Under the pieces are notes generated by a model. The model was not told where the DNA came from. It searched no databases and saw only the letters and a list, made by a program, of their open reading frames with translations. Made by a program: the position numbers and the translations under genes. From CBDDEH01 sp965226865 (lineage in GTDB: Bacteria; Chloroflexota; Dehalococcoidia; Lucifugimonadales; JAGWBF01), in the NCBI GenBank assembly GCA_965226865.1, contig CBDDEH010000003.1:62001-126000 (forward strand): DNA of 64,000 bases, given 5' to 3'. Below, piece after piece: positions 1-8,412 of this stretch. Within the stretch, counting starts at the first letter, position 1. Each line of letters starts with the position of its first letter.

Positions 1-196
1 TCGGGATATAGTTGCCGACATGATTACGATTACGGGCTACCGAGGGCTGGCGCAAGCTGCCATAGGATATGCCGTCAAAAATGAAGTTTACTGGTATTTG
101 AAAATCCCCGGCGTTTTGCTTGCTCCGTTCTCAAAGCCCTATTGGTCACCCGTCAACGCCTTGGTCGGAAGGGCCCTGGCGCGAATGTACGGGTAG
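1..196 (+). CDS. C-terminal end of an unidentified protein (partial)
   Basis: An open frame enters from the left edge (codons start at base 2) and ends at TAG 194-196, giving about 64 residues. The visible part contains hydrophobic and aromatic stretches (YWYLKIPGVLLAPFSKPYW) and ends ARMYG. I do not recognise the family. The codon pattern looks coding and the stop lies 90 bases before the next gene on the same strand. The upstream part is outside the window, so no function is proposed. Confidence 0.5.
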   Translation, partial: RDIVADMITITGYRGLAQAAIGYAVKNEVYWYLKIPGVLLAPFSKPYWSPVNALVGRALARMYG

Positions 197-286
197 TACA
201 GCTCCCATCTGAACCAGAGAATACCTGGCTTAACCAGTCGAAGGCCGCGCATCGAAATCGATGTTAAACCCCAGTTGATCATGTAA

Positions 287-1524
287 GTGGACTCATCCGT
301 TGATCAGCCTGGCGTGACTGGAACCACGAAGGCCAACAGTACCCTTCTTGCGTCCGTGAGCATCGCGGGCCACGGTATCAAACATCTTATGAGCGCGGCC
401 TTTTTTGTCCTATTGCCAGAGCTCAAAGATGGGCTGGGCCTTAGTAACGCCGGAGTCGGCACACTTTCTGCCTTCAGGAACGTCTCGGGCGGCGTTATGA
501 ACATTCCCGCTGGGTTCGTTGCCGACCGTTACCGGAGTCAGGGAGCTGCGATCCTCGGCATATCCATCATCGTGGTCGGAGTCTCCCTTGGCGCCCTCGG
601 CCTGGTACACAGTCTACCGCTGGCTGTCCTTGCCGCGACGATCTTCAGCATCGGCATCACCTTCTGGCACCCAACTGCCATCTCTGCCCTCTCCAGGCGT
701 TTCGCTCATAAGAGAGGGTTCATGATCTCACTTCACGGCACGGGCGGGAGCATAGGTGAGGTGTCGGGGCCGCTTGTTGTCGGTGGCCTTCTGTTGTTCA
801 TGGGGTGGCGCTTTGTACTCAATACCGTCGGCGGGCCGGGAATCCTTGCAGGGGTAGTCATCTGGTTGCTGTTGCGAAAGGCGATGTCCTCCGGTCCAGA
901 GCAGACACCTGCACCGAACTACTTGCAGTCTCTTGTAGCACTTCTAGCCAACCGGCGGCTTTTGAGCCTCCTGATCTTGGTAGTCGGCTACAGTGCTTCA
1001 CAGAGCTCCATCGTCACATTTCTTCCAATTTTCTTGCAGGACGAAGTTGGATACTCAGCTTCCGTCATGACTCTTTTTATCGCCGCTTCTCAGACAGTCG
1101 AAATAATCTCCCAACCCATCATGGGGATGCTGTCGGACCGCTATGGTCGAAAAAGTGTTGCTTCCATCCCTGCTGGCTATCGGAGTCATCGTGTTCGGCA
1201 TAACTCTGGCGGAGCCAGGAGTACCCATGTTCCTTACTATTGCTGCCATGGGGGCCTTTAACTATCCGCTGATGTCTATTTTAGTGGCCGCTGCGGGTGA
1301 TATCGCCGGGGAGAACGTGCAGGCCACAGCCGTATCCCTCGTCTTCGCTGTGGCTATAACGATGGGAGGCATCTCGCCGTTGATTAGCGGGCTCCTTGCG
1401 GATGCCTTTAGTGTGGAGACGGTTTTCCTATATGCGGCAGCGATGTCACATTTCTTCCAATTTTCTTGCTGCGGCAACGGGACTTTTCCTGGCCCTGCAA
1501 CGTTGGCCTGCGAGGGTACCCTGA
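287..1524 (+). pseudogene. MFS transporter, broken by two frameshifts
   Basis: This is a major facilitator superfamily permease of about 412 residues once repaired. It starts at GTG 287 and shows TM1 (AAFFVLLPELKDGLGLS), the loop motif GFVADRYR, and later MGMLSDRYGRK, the typical start of the second half. The frame breaks at the A-run 1150-1154: with one A fewer, RYGRK continues as VLLPSLLAIG in the next frame. It breaks again near 1443-1455, where the last helix continues in a third frame as SNFLAAATGLFLALQRW and stops at TGA 1522-1524. Two separate single-base events suggest either a decaying gene or sequencing error, the first being in a homopolymer. The substrate is unknown. The gene sits at the edge of the catabolic island and converges on the next gene. 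Confidence 0.75.
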
Positions 1525-1565
1525 TCAGACCAATCGACAATGCCCATCTCCCGACAGCACTTCCT

Positions 1566-2855
1566 CTATCGGCCTAGCGCCTCCCTGCACACCTGCTCCA
1601 CCTCTACATCGTTCAGCATGACGGGAAACTTGTTTCCCAAGGAGTCCAGCGCCTTCCTGAGGGCATTTCTGGCGTTCTGGACATCGGCCTCCCCGGTCGG
1701 GAGGCCGATCAGCCGTAGCTTAGTTTCCACGGCTTCGACGCTGAGGAGGCCATAGGTCATGACTAGTTGCGGACGCATCCCAACTAGCTCTAACTCGTAG
1801 GGAGTCATCACCTCGAGTTCCAGAAAACTCTTACCCTGTAATGCCCCGATGTATCCTGGTGCAAGGCCTGGAATGTTGATAAATGCCCCAGTGATCGGTT
1901 TATTCGGAGGGTTGGGTATACCGGTAATCCTCTCGAGTGTACGAGAAAGCTGGGGCAACAGTTTTAGGTTTATGCCCGTTGGAACGCCGTATAGTAACTC
2001 TAAGGACATGACCAGTCCTTCGAGACTGGCGAAACCACGGTCGGCGATTCCATTCACCGTAGCTTGAGGCCAAGCTCCCGAAGAGGCGGCAGCAAGTGCC
2101 AGGGAGGTGCCCGTGTCGAAATTGTTGTGCGCATGATAGTAAATGGGTACGTCTTGTTTCAGCCCTGCACGCAAATTCGACAGAAGGTACCTCGTGGCCT
2201 CTGGAGTAGCGACGCCCTTTGAGTCCGCCATCAGTAAGGCCTGGGCCCCTTGATCGATATAAATGTTCGCTCGCTCTATAATTGTGGAGATTTGATCTCG
2301 CCCTGCGTGGGCGGACGAAACCGATACCTCAAGCCCTTTTTTCCTCGCATATTCGATCGCTTTAGGGAGCTCGCGCATCATCTCGTCAAACTCAGGCCCA
2401 GCCTTTGCCAACCTGAATTGCTCCAAAATATGCGGCGGTAATGCCGACAGATTTATTGAATCTGCTCCGGTATCCGCCATCCTGTCGATTCTTTCTTTGT
2501 ACTCTCCCGTGCCCCAGGCAGCATACCAGCCCTGAATACGTAGCTTCATCTTAAGCCCCATTTTGGCAATGGCACGCAGAGCTTCCAAAGCGCGCTGGTC
2601 CTTCGGAGTAGCAGTGGTCGTAGCCGTCATGAAAACGGTTTCCTTGATGCCAACCTCGTCCAAGAGTTGGGCAATCTCCTTATACTCTTCAACAGCGTAC
2701 AGACGGGTTGCCTCCATATGGTCCATCTTTGCAATGGTGAAGTCTTGGATGAGAAACGGCTCTCTGAAATAGTACTGATCCCGTACTTCTGGGATGAAGT
2801 TGAACGGGCTAACATGGTACAGATCAGTTTCCCAGGGTGTGTCGGATGTCTTCAT
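1566..2855 (-). CDS. HMG-CoA lyase/IPMS-like (DRE-TIM fold) protein, paralogue 1
   Basis: The product is 429 residues, a TIM-barrel protein of the pyruvate carboxyltransferase/HMGL-like superfamily, whose members make or break C-C bonds with a divalent metal. I chose ATG 2855 because the N-terminus then matches the two paralogues at 4133 and 15363 (PWE...VSPxN(F/Y)(I/V)PEV), and an AAGGGAG box lies about 10 bases upstream; a longer frame exists but is not shared. Visible motifs are IQDFT (Asp38, replacing the usual RDG loop), HAHNN (His241, His243) and NGIADRGFASLE where canonical enzymes have GERxGN. The catalytic Arg and the ligand Asn are therefore absent. The C-terminus LDSLGNKFPVMLNDVEVEQV is shared by paralogues. 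The superfamily is clear; the reaction is unknown, probably a lyase or aldolase step. Confidence 0.8.
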   Translation of the reverse strand: MKTSDTPWETDLYHVSPFNFIPEVRDQYYFREPFLIQDFTIAKMDHMEATRLYAVEEYKEIAQLLDEVGIKETVFMTATTTATPKDQRALEALRAIAKMGLKMKLRIQGWYAAWGTGEYKERIDRMADTGADSINLSALPPHILEQFRLAKAGPEFDEMMRELPKAIEYARKKGLEVSVSSAHAGRDQISTIIERANIYIDQGAQALLMADSKGVATPEATRYLLSNLRAGLKQDVPIYYHAHNNFDTGTSLALAAASSGAWPQATVNGIADRGFASLEGLVMSLELLYGVPTGINLKLLPQLSRTLERITGIPNPPNKPITGAFINIPGLAPGYIGALQGKSFLELEVMTPYELELVGMRPQLVMTYGLLSVEAVETKLRLIGLPTGEADVQNARNALRKALDSLGNKFPVMLNDVEVEQVCREALGR

Positions 2856-2955
2856 GGGTTTCGAACTCCCTTCAATGCGAACGGGCAGGACTGGCAATCT
2901 TACCCGTTGAGTTTCACTCCTGCCCAATGTCTCGTAGGCTTGCTACTTGAGCCTT

Positions 2956-2984
2956 ACGGTACCTAGCACGCTCGGCCTTGTCAA
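2956..2984 (-). promoter_or_regulatory. Probable sigma70-type promoter for the 2855 gene
   Basis: On the minus strand TTGACA (2984-2979) is followed after 17 bases by TACCGT (2961-2956), about 100 bases before the ATG at 2855. The spacing is ideal and the -10 box keeps only the TAnnnT pattern. It is inferred from sequence alone. Confidence 0.45.
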
Positions 2985-3011
2985 GGAATTACGCCAAATA
3001 GGCTGCGCTGA

Positions 3012-3020
3012 TGCTATACT
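3012..3020 (+). promoter_or_regulatory. Possible extended -10 promoter for the LLM gene at 3069
   Basis: TGCTATACT (TG-n-TATACT) lies 49 bases before ATG 3069, in the intergenic space shared with the minus-strand promoter. No convincing -35 box is placed upstream, so this would have to work as an extended -10 promoter. Confidence 0.3.
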
Positions 3021-3068
3021 GCGCAAAACAGTGACACAAGGGGACGGAATCCAGGTCAATCGAGTAGC

Positions 3069-3998
3069 ATGAGATTGAACTTTGGAATGAACACAAGCCC
3101 AACGGGTCGCACCTTGGAGGATCTGAGGAAGGCCTGGCACGTGGCTGACTCTTCGGGGTTCGACTGGGTCTGTATTTCGGACCATTTCTACGGTCCTCAT
3201 AGTAATGACCGTGGCCAACCTTGCTTTGAGGCTACCTCTGTGTTAACGGCGCTGGCGGCACAGACCCAGAACGTAGGGGTAGTGGCTCAAGTATTTTGCA
3301 TGGGGTATCGCAATCCGGCCATGCTCGTCAAGTCCGCGATCACGATAGACCACGTGAGTAGTGGTCGGCTGGTATTAGGATTGGGGGCTGGGTGGTATGA
3401 GCCGGAATACAAGGCCTTGGGAATACCCTTCCCGCCAGCGCCAACGCGAATGGAAATGCTGGAAGAAGGGGTACAAATCGTCAGGTCCATGTTGACCCAA
3501 GAGGAGACTACCTTTATTGGCAAGCACTACCGGGTGGAAGGGGCGTTGTGTTACCCGCGCCCAGTCCAGGAAAAGCTGAGGATTTGGATAGGAGGAGCAG
3601 GCGAACGGCGGGCTCTGGGCATAGTGGCTCGGTACGCAGATGGCTGGAGTGCACCAACCGTGTCGGCCGAGGAGTATCGGCATAAGGTAGGGGTGTTGGA
3701 CCAGTGGTGTGAGAGACAGGGGCGCGATCCAGCGGAGATTGAGAAGAGTGCAAACCTACGCTTCTACATGGGGACTAATCCCTCCATGGCGCATAAGAAG
3801 CGTAAAGCCATTACAGAGGAGCGACCCAACTGGATTCAGACAGGCGGGATACTCTTCGGCACACCCGAAGAGGCTGTGGGCATAATAGGGGAATATGTAA
3901 ACGCGGGAGCGCAGGGGTTGAACATAGATTTTAGAGCACCCTTCGATTGGGAGGCCTTGGAGGCGTTTATCGAGGAGGTGATGCCTGTCTTTGCCTAA
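3069..3998 (+). CDS. LLM-class flavin/F420-dependent oxidoreductase
   Basis: A 309-residue luciferase-like monooxygenase-fold protein. Typical features are the N-terminal strand MRLNFGMNTSP, the segment WVCISDHFYGP, a GRLVLGLGAGW motif near residues 97-107 that binds the cofactor phosphate in this family, and the C-terminal GTPEEAVGIIGEYVNAGAQGLNIDF. Such proteins use FMN or the deazaflavin F420 for oxidation, Baeyer-Villiger or hydride-transfer reactions. The pattern is closest to F420-type members, but this cannot be settled by eye. It lies between two DRE-TIM paralogues, divergent from one and colinear with the other, which suggests a shared degradation pathway. The ribosome site before ATG 3069 is weak. 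Confidence 0.85.
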   Translation: MRLNFGMNTSPTGRTLEDLRKAWHVADSSGFDWVCISDHFYGPHSNDRGQPCFEATSVLTALAAQTQNVGVVAQVFCMGYRNPAMLVKSAITIDHVSSGRLVLGLGAGWYEPEYKALGIPFPPAPTRMEMLEEGVQIVRSMLTQEETTFIGKHYRVEGALCYPRPVQEKLRIWIGGAGERRALGIVARYADGWSAPTVSAEEYRHKVGVLDQWCERQGRDPAEIEKSANLRFYMGTNPSMAHKKRKAITEERPNWIQTGGILFGTPEEAVGIIGEYVNAGAQGLNIDFRAPFDWEALEAFIEEVMPVFA

Positions 3999-4132
3999 CA
4001 GTGGGAATGCGCTTACCGAACCGTTCCCAACCAGGGGTGATCCTGTCTGGGAGGCATCTTGCGAAAGCGTTTGGACCTGACACCGTGCACATATGCTAGG
4101 TGAGCCTATTTTGAAGAAGGGGGTAATAGTCA

Positions 4133-5425
4133 ATGGATAGAACTGATAAACCTTGGGAAGGCGCTCTATTTAAGGTCAGTCCCTATAACTACATTCCAGA
4201 AGTACAAAAGCAATACAACTTCCGAGAACCGATGGTTCTCCAGGACTTTACCCTTGGAAAGATGGACCATCTGGAAGGGACTCGCATGTACTCGCCAGGA
4301 GAGTACGCTGAGATCGCACAGCTTTTAGATGAGATTGGCGTCCAGGAGACCTTTTTTCTGATTGACCAATACCCAGGGACCGCGAGAGGAGACCGGGTCT
4401 GGGAAGGTATAGAGGCCATTGCCAAGTTGGGACTCAAGATGAGGTTGCGGCTATGGGGCCATTCAGGCAACTGGGCCCCAGGGACCTATAAAAACTGGAT
4501 CGACAAGATGGCTGACTATGGGGCTACCTCGATCGGTCTGTCCGCGTTCCTTCCGTTCATAATACAGCAGACCATGACCCCAAAGGCCGGTTCCAAGACC
4601 GAACAGAAGGTCGATGAGCTTCCCGATGCGATCGAGTACGCCAGGGAAAAGGGCTTGACCGCGTGTGTAGGGCACCTTTTTGTGGGCGCCAATGAGGATA
4701 TGCAGTCGATCATCGACCGGGGCAACTCTTATATAGATGCCGGCGCCGAGAGTATTCTCATGCCAGACTCAAAAGCCATAGCGAACCCCGAGGCAACAAG
4801 ATATTTCGTGTCGAAAGTTCGAGCAGGTCTGAAGAAAGACGTTCCACTTTATTACCATGTCCACGACTGCTTTGGGCTGGCCACGGCTCAGGCGCTGGCA
4901 GCGGCCTCCGCAGGTGCCTACCCTCAAGTTTCGGTGAACGGGATCGCAGACATGGGTTTCGCTAGTCTTGAAGAAGTTGCGCTATCCATGGAGTTGCTAT
5001 ACGGGGTTCAGACCGGCATAAACTTCAGGCTGATGCCCGAACTGTCTCGCACGGTCGAGAGAATTACGGGCATAGCCAATCCCCCCTATAAAGCCGTTAC
5101 CGGTCCTTTTAACGCTATGTCAGGTCTGGTACCTGCGTACCTAGGAATGTTGTCGGGGAAGGATTTCAGAGAGCTCAATGTCAATACTCCCTTTGAGCCG
5201 GAGATGGTGGGGTTGCGGTCCCAGTTGATGATGTCTTATCTAGGCCTAAGTAATAAAACTGTAGAGGCTAAGCTGAATCAGATGGGGCTTCCGTCTGGAG
5301 AAAGAGAAGTGGTTAAGGTCCGCGAGGCTCTCAAGGAAAGATTGGACTCCCTCGGAAACAAATTCCCCGTCATGCTGAACGACGTCGAGGTTGAGCAGGT
5401 GTGCAGGGAGACGCTGGGCAAATAA
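4133..5425 (+). CDS. HMG-CoA lyase/IPMS-like (DRE-TIM fold) protein, paralogue 2
   Basis: 430 residues, the same length as paralogue 1 and similar throughout. GAAGGGGG precedes ATG 4133. The metal-site elements are VLQDFT (Asp38, with Gln37 where canonical enzymes have Arg), HVHDC (His242, His244) and NGIADMGFASLE around residues 269-280, where the usual GN ligand is missing. LLYGVQTGIN near residue 290 resembles the LLYGVDTGI stretch of HMGL-like carboxyltransferases. Each paralogue ends in a conserved LDSLGNKFPVMLNDVEVEQV block of unknown role. The gene follows the LLM oxidoreductase on the same strand and converges with the next LLM gene. It probably acts on a small acyl or keto acid; the substrate is not known. 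Confidence 0.8.
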   Translation: MDRTDKPWEGALFKVSPYNYIPEVQKQYNFREPMVLQDFTLGKMDHLEGTRMYSPGEYAEIAQLLDEIGVQETFFLIDQYPGTARGDRVWEGIEAIAKLGLKMRLRLWGHSGNWAPGTYKNWIDKMADYGATSIGLSAFLPFIIQQTMTPKAGSKTEQKVDELPDAIEYAREKGLTACVGHLFVGANEDMQSIIDRGNSYIDAGAESILMPDSKAIANPEATRYFVSKVRAGLKKDVPLYYHVHDCFGLATAQALAAASAGAYPQVSVNGIADMGFASLEEVALSMELLYGVQTGINFRLMPELSRTVERITGIANPPYKAVTGPFNAMSGLVPAYLGMLSGKDFRELNVNTPFEPEMVGLRSQLMMSYLGLSNKTVEAKLNQMGLPSGEREVVKVREALKERLDSLGNKFPVMLNDVEVEQVCRETLGK

Positions 5426-5573
5426 AAGTAGCGATCGGACTTGATCGGTAAATATGGCCATAGGTGGAGGCCATCCTTCCACAGAAGGCTCACTATGATG
5501 CTTCGTCCTTCCCCGGGCTCAGCATGAGCGGGCGGGTAGTGGGTGGTCAAAGGGGGGGGGGTAACAGTAAGTG

Positions 5574-6572
5574 TCACCCGCTTAAGACGCCTATCCCCTT
5601 TAGAATAGAGTCATGATGCTCGGGGCCTGATTGGAAGAAGAATGGGCAGGGTAAAGTAGCCCCAGCCTGGCGATATAGTTGTAGTCTTGCAGGCCAGTGT
5701 TTGGCGTTGCCGACGAGGGCTAGCGTATCCAGCATTCGGGTAGAGACAGACTTGGCCGCTTCGGTTATTGACCCGTCTCGAATTCCCTTGGTTATCTTCT
5801 CAACTTCCGGGGCGAAGCCGCTACGCTTCAGGTGATTTTGGTAAACGGGCATTCGAAGATAGAAAGCGATCTGATAGCTGCACACTTTCTCGGCACGCGC
5901 TTCGTCTCCACAAGCCAGTACCAGGCAAGCGATATCGACACTGGTCGGGTCCCTTCCGGCATCGCTAGCTGCTTGTTTTAGCCTGGACGCGAGTTCGCCG
6001 ACGTATTCCGGGCCTGCCATGTTGATTATGACACCATCAGCCATCCGGCCAGCCAGTTCGGTAGTCCTCGGAGCCAGCGCCGCAAGATATATCGGGATGT
6101 GTCTTTCCTGATTCGGGACCAGCAGCTTCAAGTCTGGGATGTTAAATATCTCTCCCTGATGTGATATTTCACCCTTGCGCATGACTTCCCTGAGAATGAA
6201 GAGGCTTTCATGTAGTCGCTGAAAGGGCCTTTCTTGGACGATTCCATGGTTGTTCAGAAGAGTCGGCCCGTGACTGCTGCCTATTCCGAGCACGAAGCGG
6301 CCGTTGGAGATTTCGTCCATGCTGGTAGCAACCTGGGCTATTAGGGTGGGAGTCCGGGTGAAGATGGGCATCACCGCCGTCCCTAGACGAATCTTCGAGG
6401 TGGCCAGCGCCAATGCCGCCATTTGAGATGGGGCGTCCTTGCCGTGGCCAGTGGACGACTCGGTAATCCAGAAGGTGTCGTAGCCCCGTTCCTCGGCAAG
6501 CTTGGCGGCCTTTTGCAATACTCTGGCTGGCAACCAGTTGCCGAGGCAGACGCCTAGTCGAGGCTTGACCAC
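5574..6572 (-). CDS. LLM-class flavin/F420-dependent oxidoreductase
   Basis: A 332-residue luciferase-like fold protein. I place the start at GTG 6572-6570 because it shares one base with the TAG stop of the upstream dehydrogenase (TAGTG) and has GGAGG just before it, the signature of translational coupling. The first residues then read VVKPRLGVCLGNW, as expected for strand 1. Further family features are TFWITES, RIRLGTAV-like KIRLGTAVMPIFTRTP, and GRFVLGIGSSHG near residues 95-107. LLM enzymes oxidise or monooxygenate organic substrates with FMNH2 or F420. It is last in a minus-strand operon of two short-chain dehydrogenases and this gene, so it probably acts in the same pathway. Confidence 0.85.
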   Translation of the reverse strand: MVKPRLGVCLGNWLPARVLQKAAKLAEERGYDTFWITESSTGHGKDAPSQMAALALATSKIRLGTAVMPIFTRTPTLIAQVATSMDEISNGRFVLGIGSSHGPTLLNNHGIVQERPFQRLHESLFILREVMRKGEISHQGEIFNIPDLKLLVPNQERHIPIYLAALAPRTTELAGRMADGVIINMAGPEYVGELASRLKQAASDAGRDPTSVDIACLVLACGDEARAEKVCSYQIAFYLRMPVYQNHLKRSGFAPEVEKITKGIRDGSITEAAKSVSTRMLDTLALVGNAKHWPARLQLYRQAGATLPCPFFFQSGPEHHDSILKGIGVLSG

Positions 6573-7537
6573 TACCTCCAGCCTTTGCCCCAGGTTCCAG
6601 GGGGTACGGGAATCCCTGGACGCCATCCCGCCCAAAGGATCTGGGGAGAAAGGTCCATTCCAATGGTAGTAGGGAAAAGGGCGGCTATATCTTCCACTGT
6701 CCAGGGTCCATCTTGTTGCGTAATAGTCCTCGCAGGGCTTGGCTGGCTCATTAGGCCCACTATCCCTCCGGTTATGTGGAGAATCTGCCCTGTGACGTTT
6801 GCCGCTTCGTCAGATGCCAGCCATACGAGTAGCGGAGCGATGGCCTCGGGAGGTTTTGCAAGCTGTGTTGGGATAAATTTGGCGGCCTGATCGGCAGGTA
6901 GCTCCTGGGCAGGCTTGGACACCGCGGCTGTCATACGCGTTGCTGCGCCGGGGGATATGCAATTAACAGTTATTCCATACTCCCTGAGCTCTTGGGCCAG
7001 TGCTCGGCCGAATCCGGCTACGCCGTCTTTGGCGGCAGCATAGTTCGCCTGACCCCTGTTCCCCCAAAATCCGGCCGTTGATGAAAACAGCATTATGCGT
7101 CCACTACGCTGCTCTCGCATCACGGTGGAAGCATATTTCACAACGGTGAAAGTACCTTTAAGATGCACCGAAATGACCGCATCCCATTCCTCTTCAGTCA
7201 TTTCGAATATACTGTTGTCGGCAATGATTCCTGCCGGAGTAACGAGAATATCCACGGTACCAAAGTTGTCGAGGGCTGTATCAATGATGTTCTTGCCGCC
7301 GTTCATAGTAGCCACAGAGTCGAAATTGGGTACGGCAACCCCGCCACCCCTCTCGATCTCCGCGACCACGTCGTCGGCCGGGCTGCTTGTCGTATCTGTT
7401 CCCTGTACTGAAACCCCGACGTCGTTCACAACGACTTTGGCTCCGTGTTGGGCGAGGGCTATCGCGACGCTTCGTCCGATGCCCCTTCCGGAACCGGTCA
7501 CCACCGCTACTTTATCTTCCAAAAGCTTATCGACCAT
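6572..7537 (-). CDS. Short-chain dehydrogenase/reductase, catalytically complete, with C-terminal extension
   Basis: A 321-residue NAD(P)-dependent SDR. The cofactor motif TGSGRGIG lies at 14-21. The catalytic residues are Ser153 (FSSTAG), Tyr166 and Lys170 (YAAAK). The usual NNAG is replaced by TPAG at 100-103. After the Rossmann domain ends (TGQILHITGGIVGLMSQP) there is a tail of about 55 residues containing WTVEDIAALFP. The next gene upstream has the same tail plan, so the two are related by duplication. The segment resembles hydroxysteroid or 3-hydroxyacyl-CoA dehydrogenase type SDRs, but no substrate can be assigned. The gene starts six bases after the inactive-looking SDR gene and overlaps the LLM gene by one base. 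Confidence 0.85.
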   Translation of the reverse strand: MVDKLLEDKVAVVTGSGRGIGRSVAIALAQHGAKVVVNDVGVSVQGTDTTSSPADDVVAEIERGGGVAVPNFDSVATMNGGKNIIDTALDNFGTVDILVTPAGIIADNSIFEMTEEEWDAVISVHLKGTFTVVKYASTVMREQRSGRIMLFSSTAGFWGNRGQANYAAAKDGVAGFGRALAQELREYGITVNCISPGAATRMTAAVSKPAQELPADQAAKFIPTQLAKPPEAIAPLLVWLASDEAANVTGQILHITGGIVGLMSQPSPARTITQQDGPWTVEDIAALFPTTIGMDLSPQILWAGWRPGIPVPPGTWGKGWR

Positions 7538-7543
7538 ATAGCC

Positions 7544-8341
7544 CTACGCGTTCTCGAGGCTTTTAACAAGGGTGTCGGGTAATACCCGCTGAAACTCTTC
7601 CACTGTCCACAAGCTCTCTGCCTTGTAAATGGTGTCGATCAACCTGGGTTGAGACACTAAAGAGATGCTCTTTCCGTGAACGAGGAATGTCTGACCATTG
7701 ACGTTGGCCGGTACATCGCTCGCCAGATACGCTGCAAACGGAGCCACGTCCTCAGGACTAGTTTTTCCCGTCGCAATGCCGAACCCAATGAAGTTGGCGG
7801 TGGCATCGTGCTCTTCGAGTTCCCGGGCTATAGCCTTGGTAAAGCCGGCGACGGCTGACGCCGCGGCGGCATAGTTGGCAGACCCAGAATTGCCGATTAG
7901 ACCCGCCTCGGTGGCGAGCGTGACGATCCTCCCCGAACGTTGGTTTTTGAAGACGGAGGCCGCCGACCTGCATACCGTAAATGTCCCCTTTAGGTTTTCG
8001 CTGAGAACCGCATCCCATTGCTCTTCTTCCATGTCGAAGATCGAGGAGTCCATTTCGACGTTATGGCAGGTTACGACTATGTCCAGTTTTCCGAAAGTCT
8101 TCAGCGCCACGCTAAGGACACCCTCACTACCTTCGAGGGTGGTGACAGTGTCTCTGTTAGCGGTGGCGATGCCTCCTGCCTTTTCTATATCCCGCACCAC
8201 TTCGCTGGCGAGAGAGGCATCGGAGCCTGGATGGTTGACAACAACCTTAGCGCCTTTCTGGGTGAAATAAAGGGCTATGGCTCTGCCGATACCGAGACCC
8301 GCACCGGTGACGATGGCTACCTTGTCTTTTAATGCCAACAC
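7544..8341 (-). CDS. SDR-fold protein lacking catalytic Ser and Lys (probably inactive)
   Basis: About 265 residues from GTG 8341; TTG 8338 is possible, and an upstream TTG at 8377 lies inside a terminator hairpin and is unlikely. The cofactor motif TGAGLGIG (12-19) is intact. The active site is not: in the alignment with the neighbouring SDR, Ser becomes Thr144, and the Lys of YxxxK becomes Ala161 (YAAAA, Tyr157 kept). NNAG is replaced by TCHN. The tail LVSQPRLIDTIYK...WTVEEFQRVLP matches that of the active neighbour. It could be a regulatory or structural partner of that enzyme, since SDRs form dimers and tetramers, or a decaying duplicate. The frame is intact, which favours a retained role. 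Confidence 0.75.
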   Translation of the reverse strand: MLALKDKVAIVTGAGLGIGRAIALYFTQKGAKVVVNHPGSDASLASEVVRDIEKAGGIATANRDTVTTLEGSEGVLSVALKTFGKLDIVVTCHNVEMDSSIFDMEEEQWDAVLSENLKGTFTVCRSAASVFKNQRSGRIVTLATEAGLIGNSGSANYAAAASAVAGFTKAIARELEEHDATANFIGFGIATGKTSPEDVAPFAAYLASDVPANVNGQTFLVHGKSISLVSQPRLIDTIYKAESLWTVEEFQRVLPDTLVKSLENA

Positions 8342-8354
8342 AACGCAAAGAATA

Positions 8355-8387
8355 GGGCCTTGTCTCGTTGTTGGCAAGACAAGGCCC
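8355..8387 (-). terminator. Hairpin terminator downstream of the substrate-binding protein gene
   Basis: GGGCCTTGTC and GACAAGGCCC form a perfect 10-bp stem around a 13-base loop. Read on the minus strand it lies 25 bases after the stop at 8413 and is followed by TATTCTTT, a weak T-tract. It separates the transporter gene from the SDR/LLM operon. Confidence 0.6.
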
Positions 8388-8412
8388 CAAATGAATCACC
8401 GATGGGGGATCG

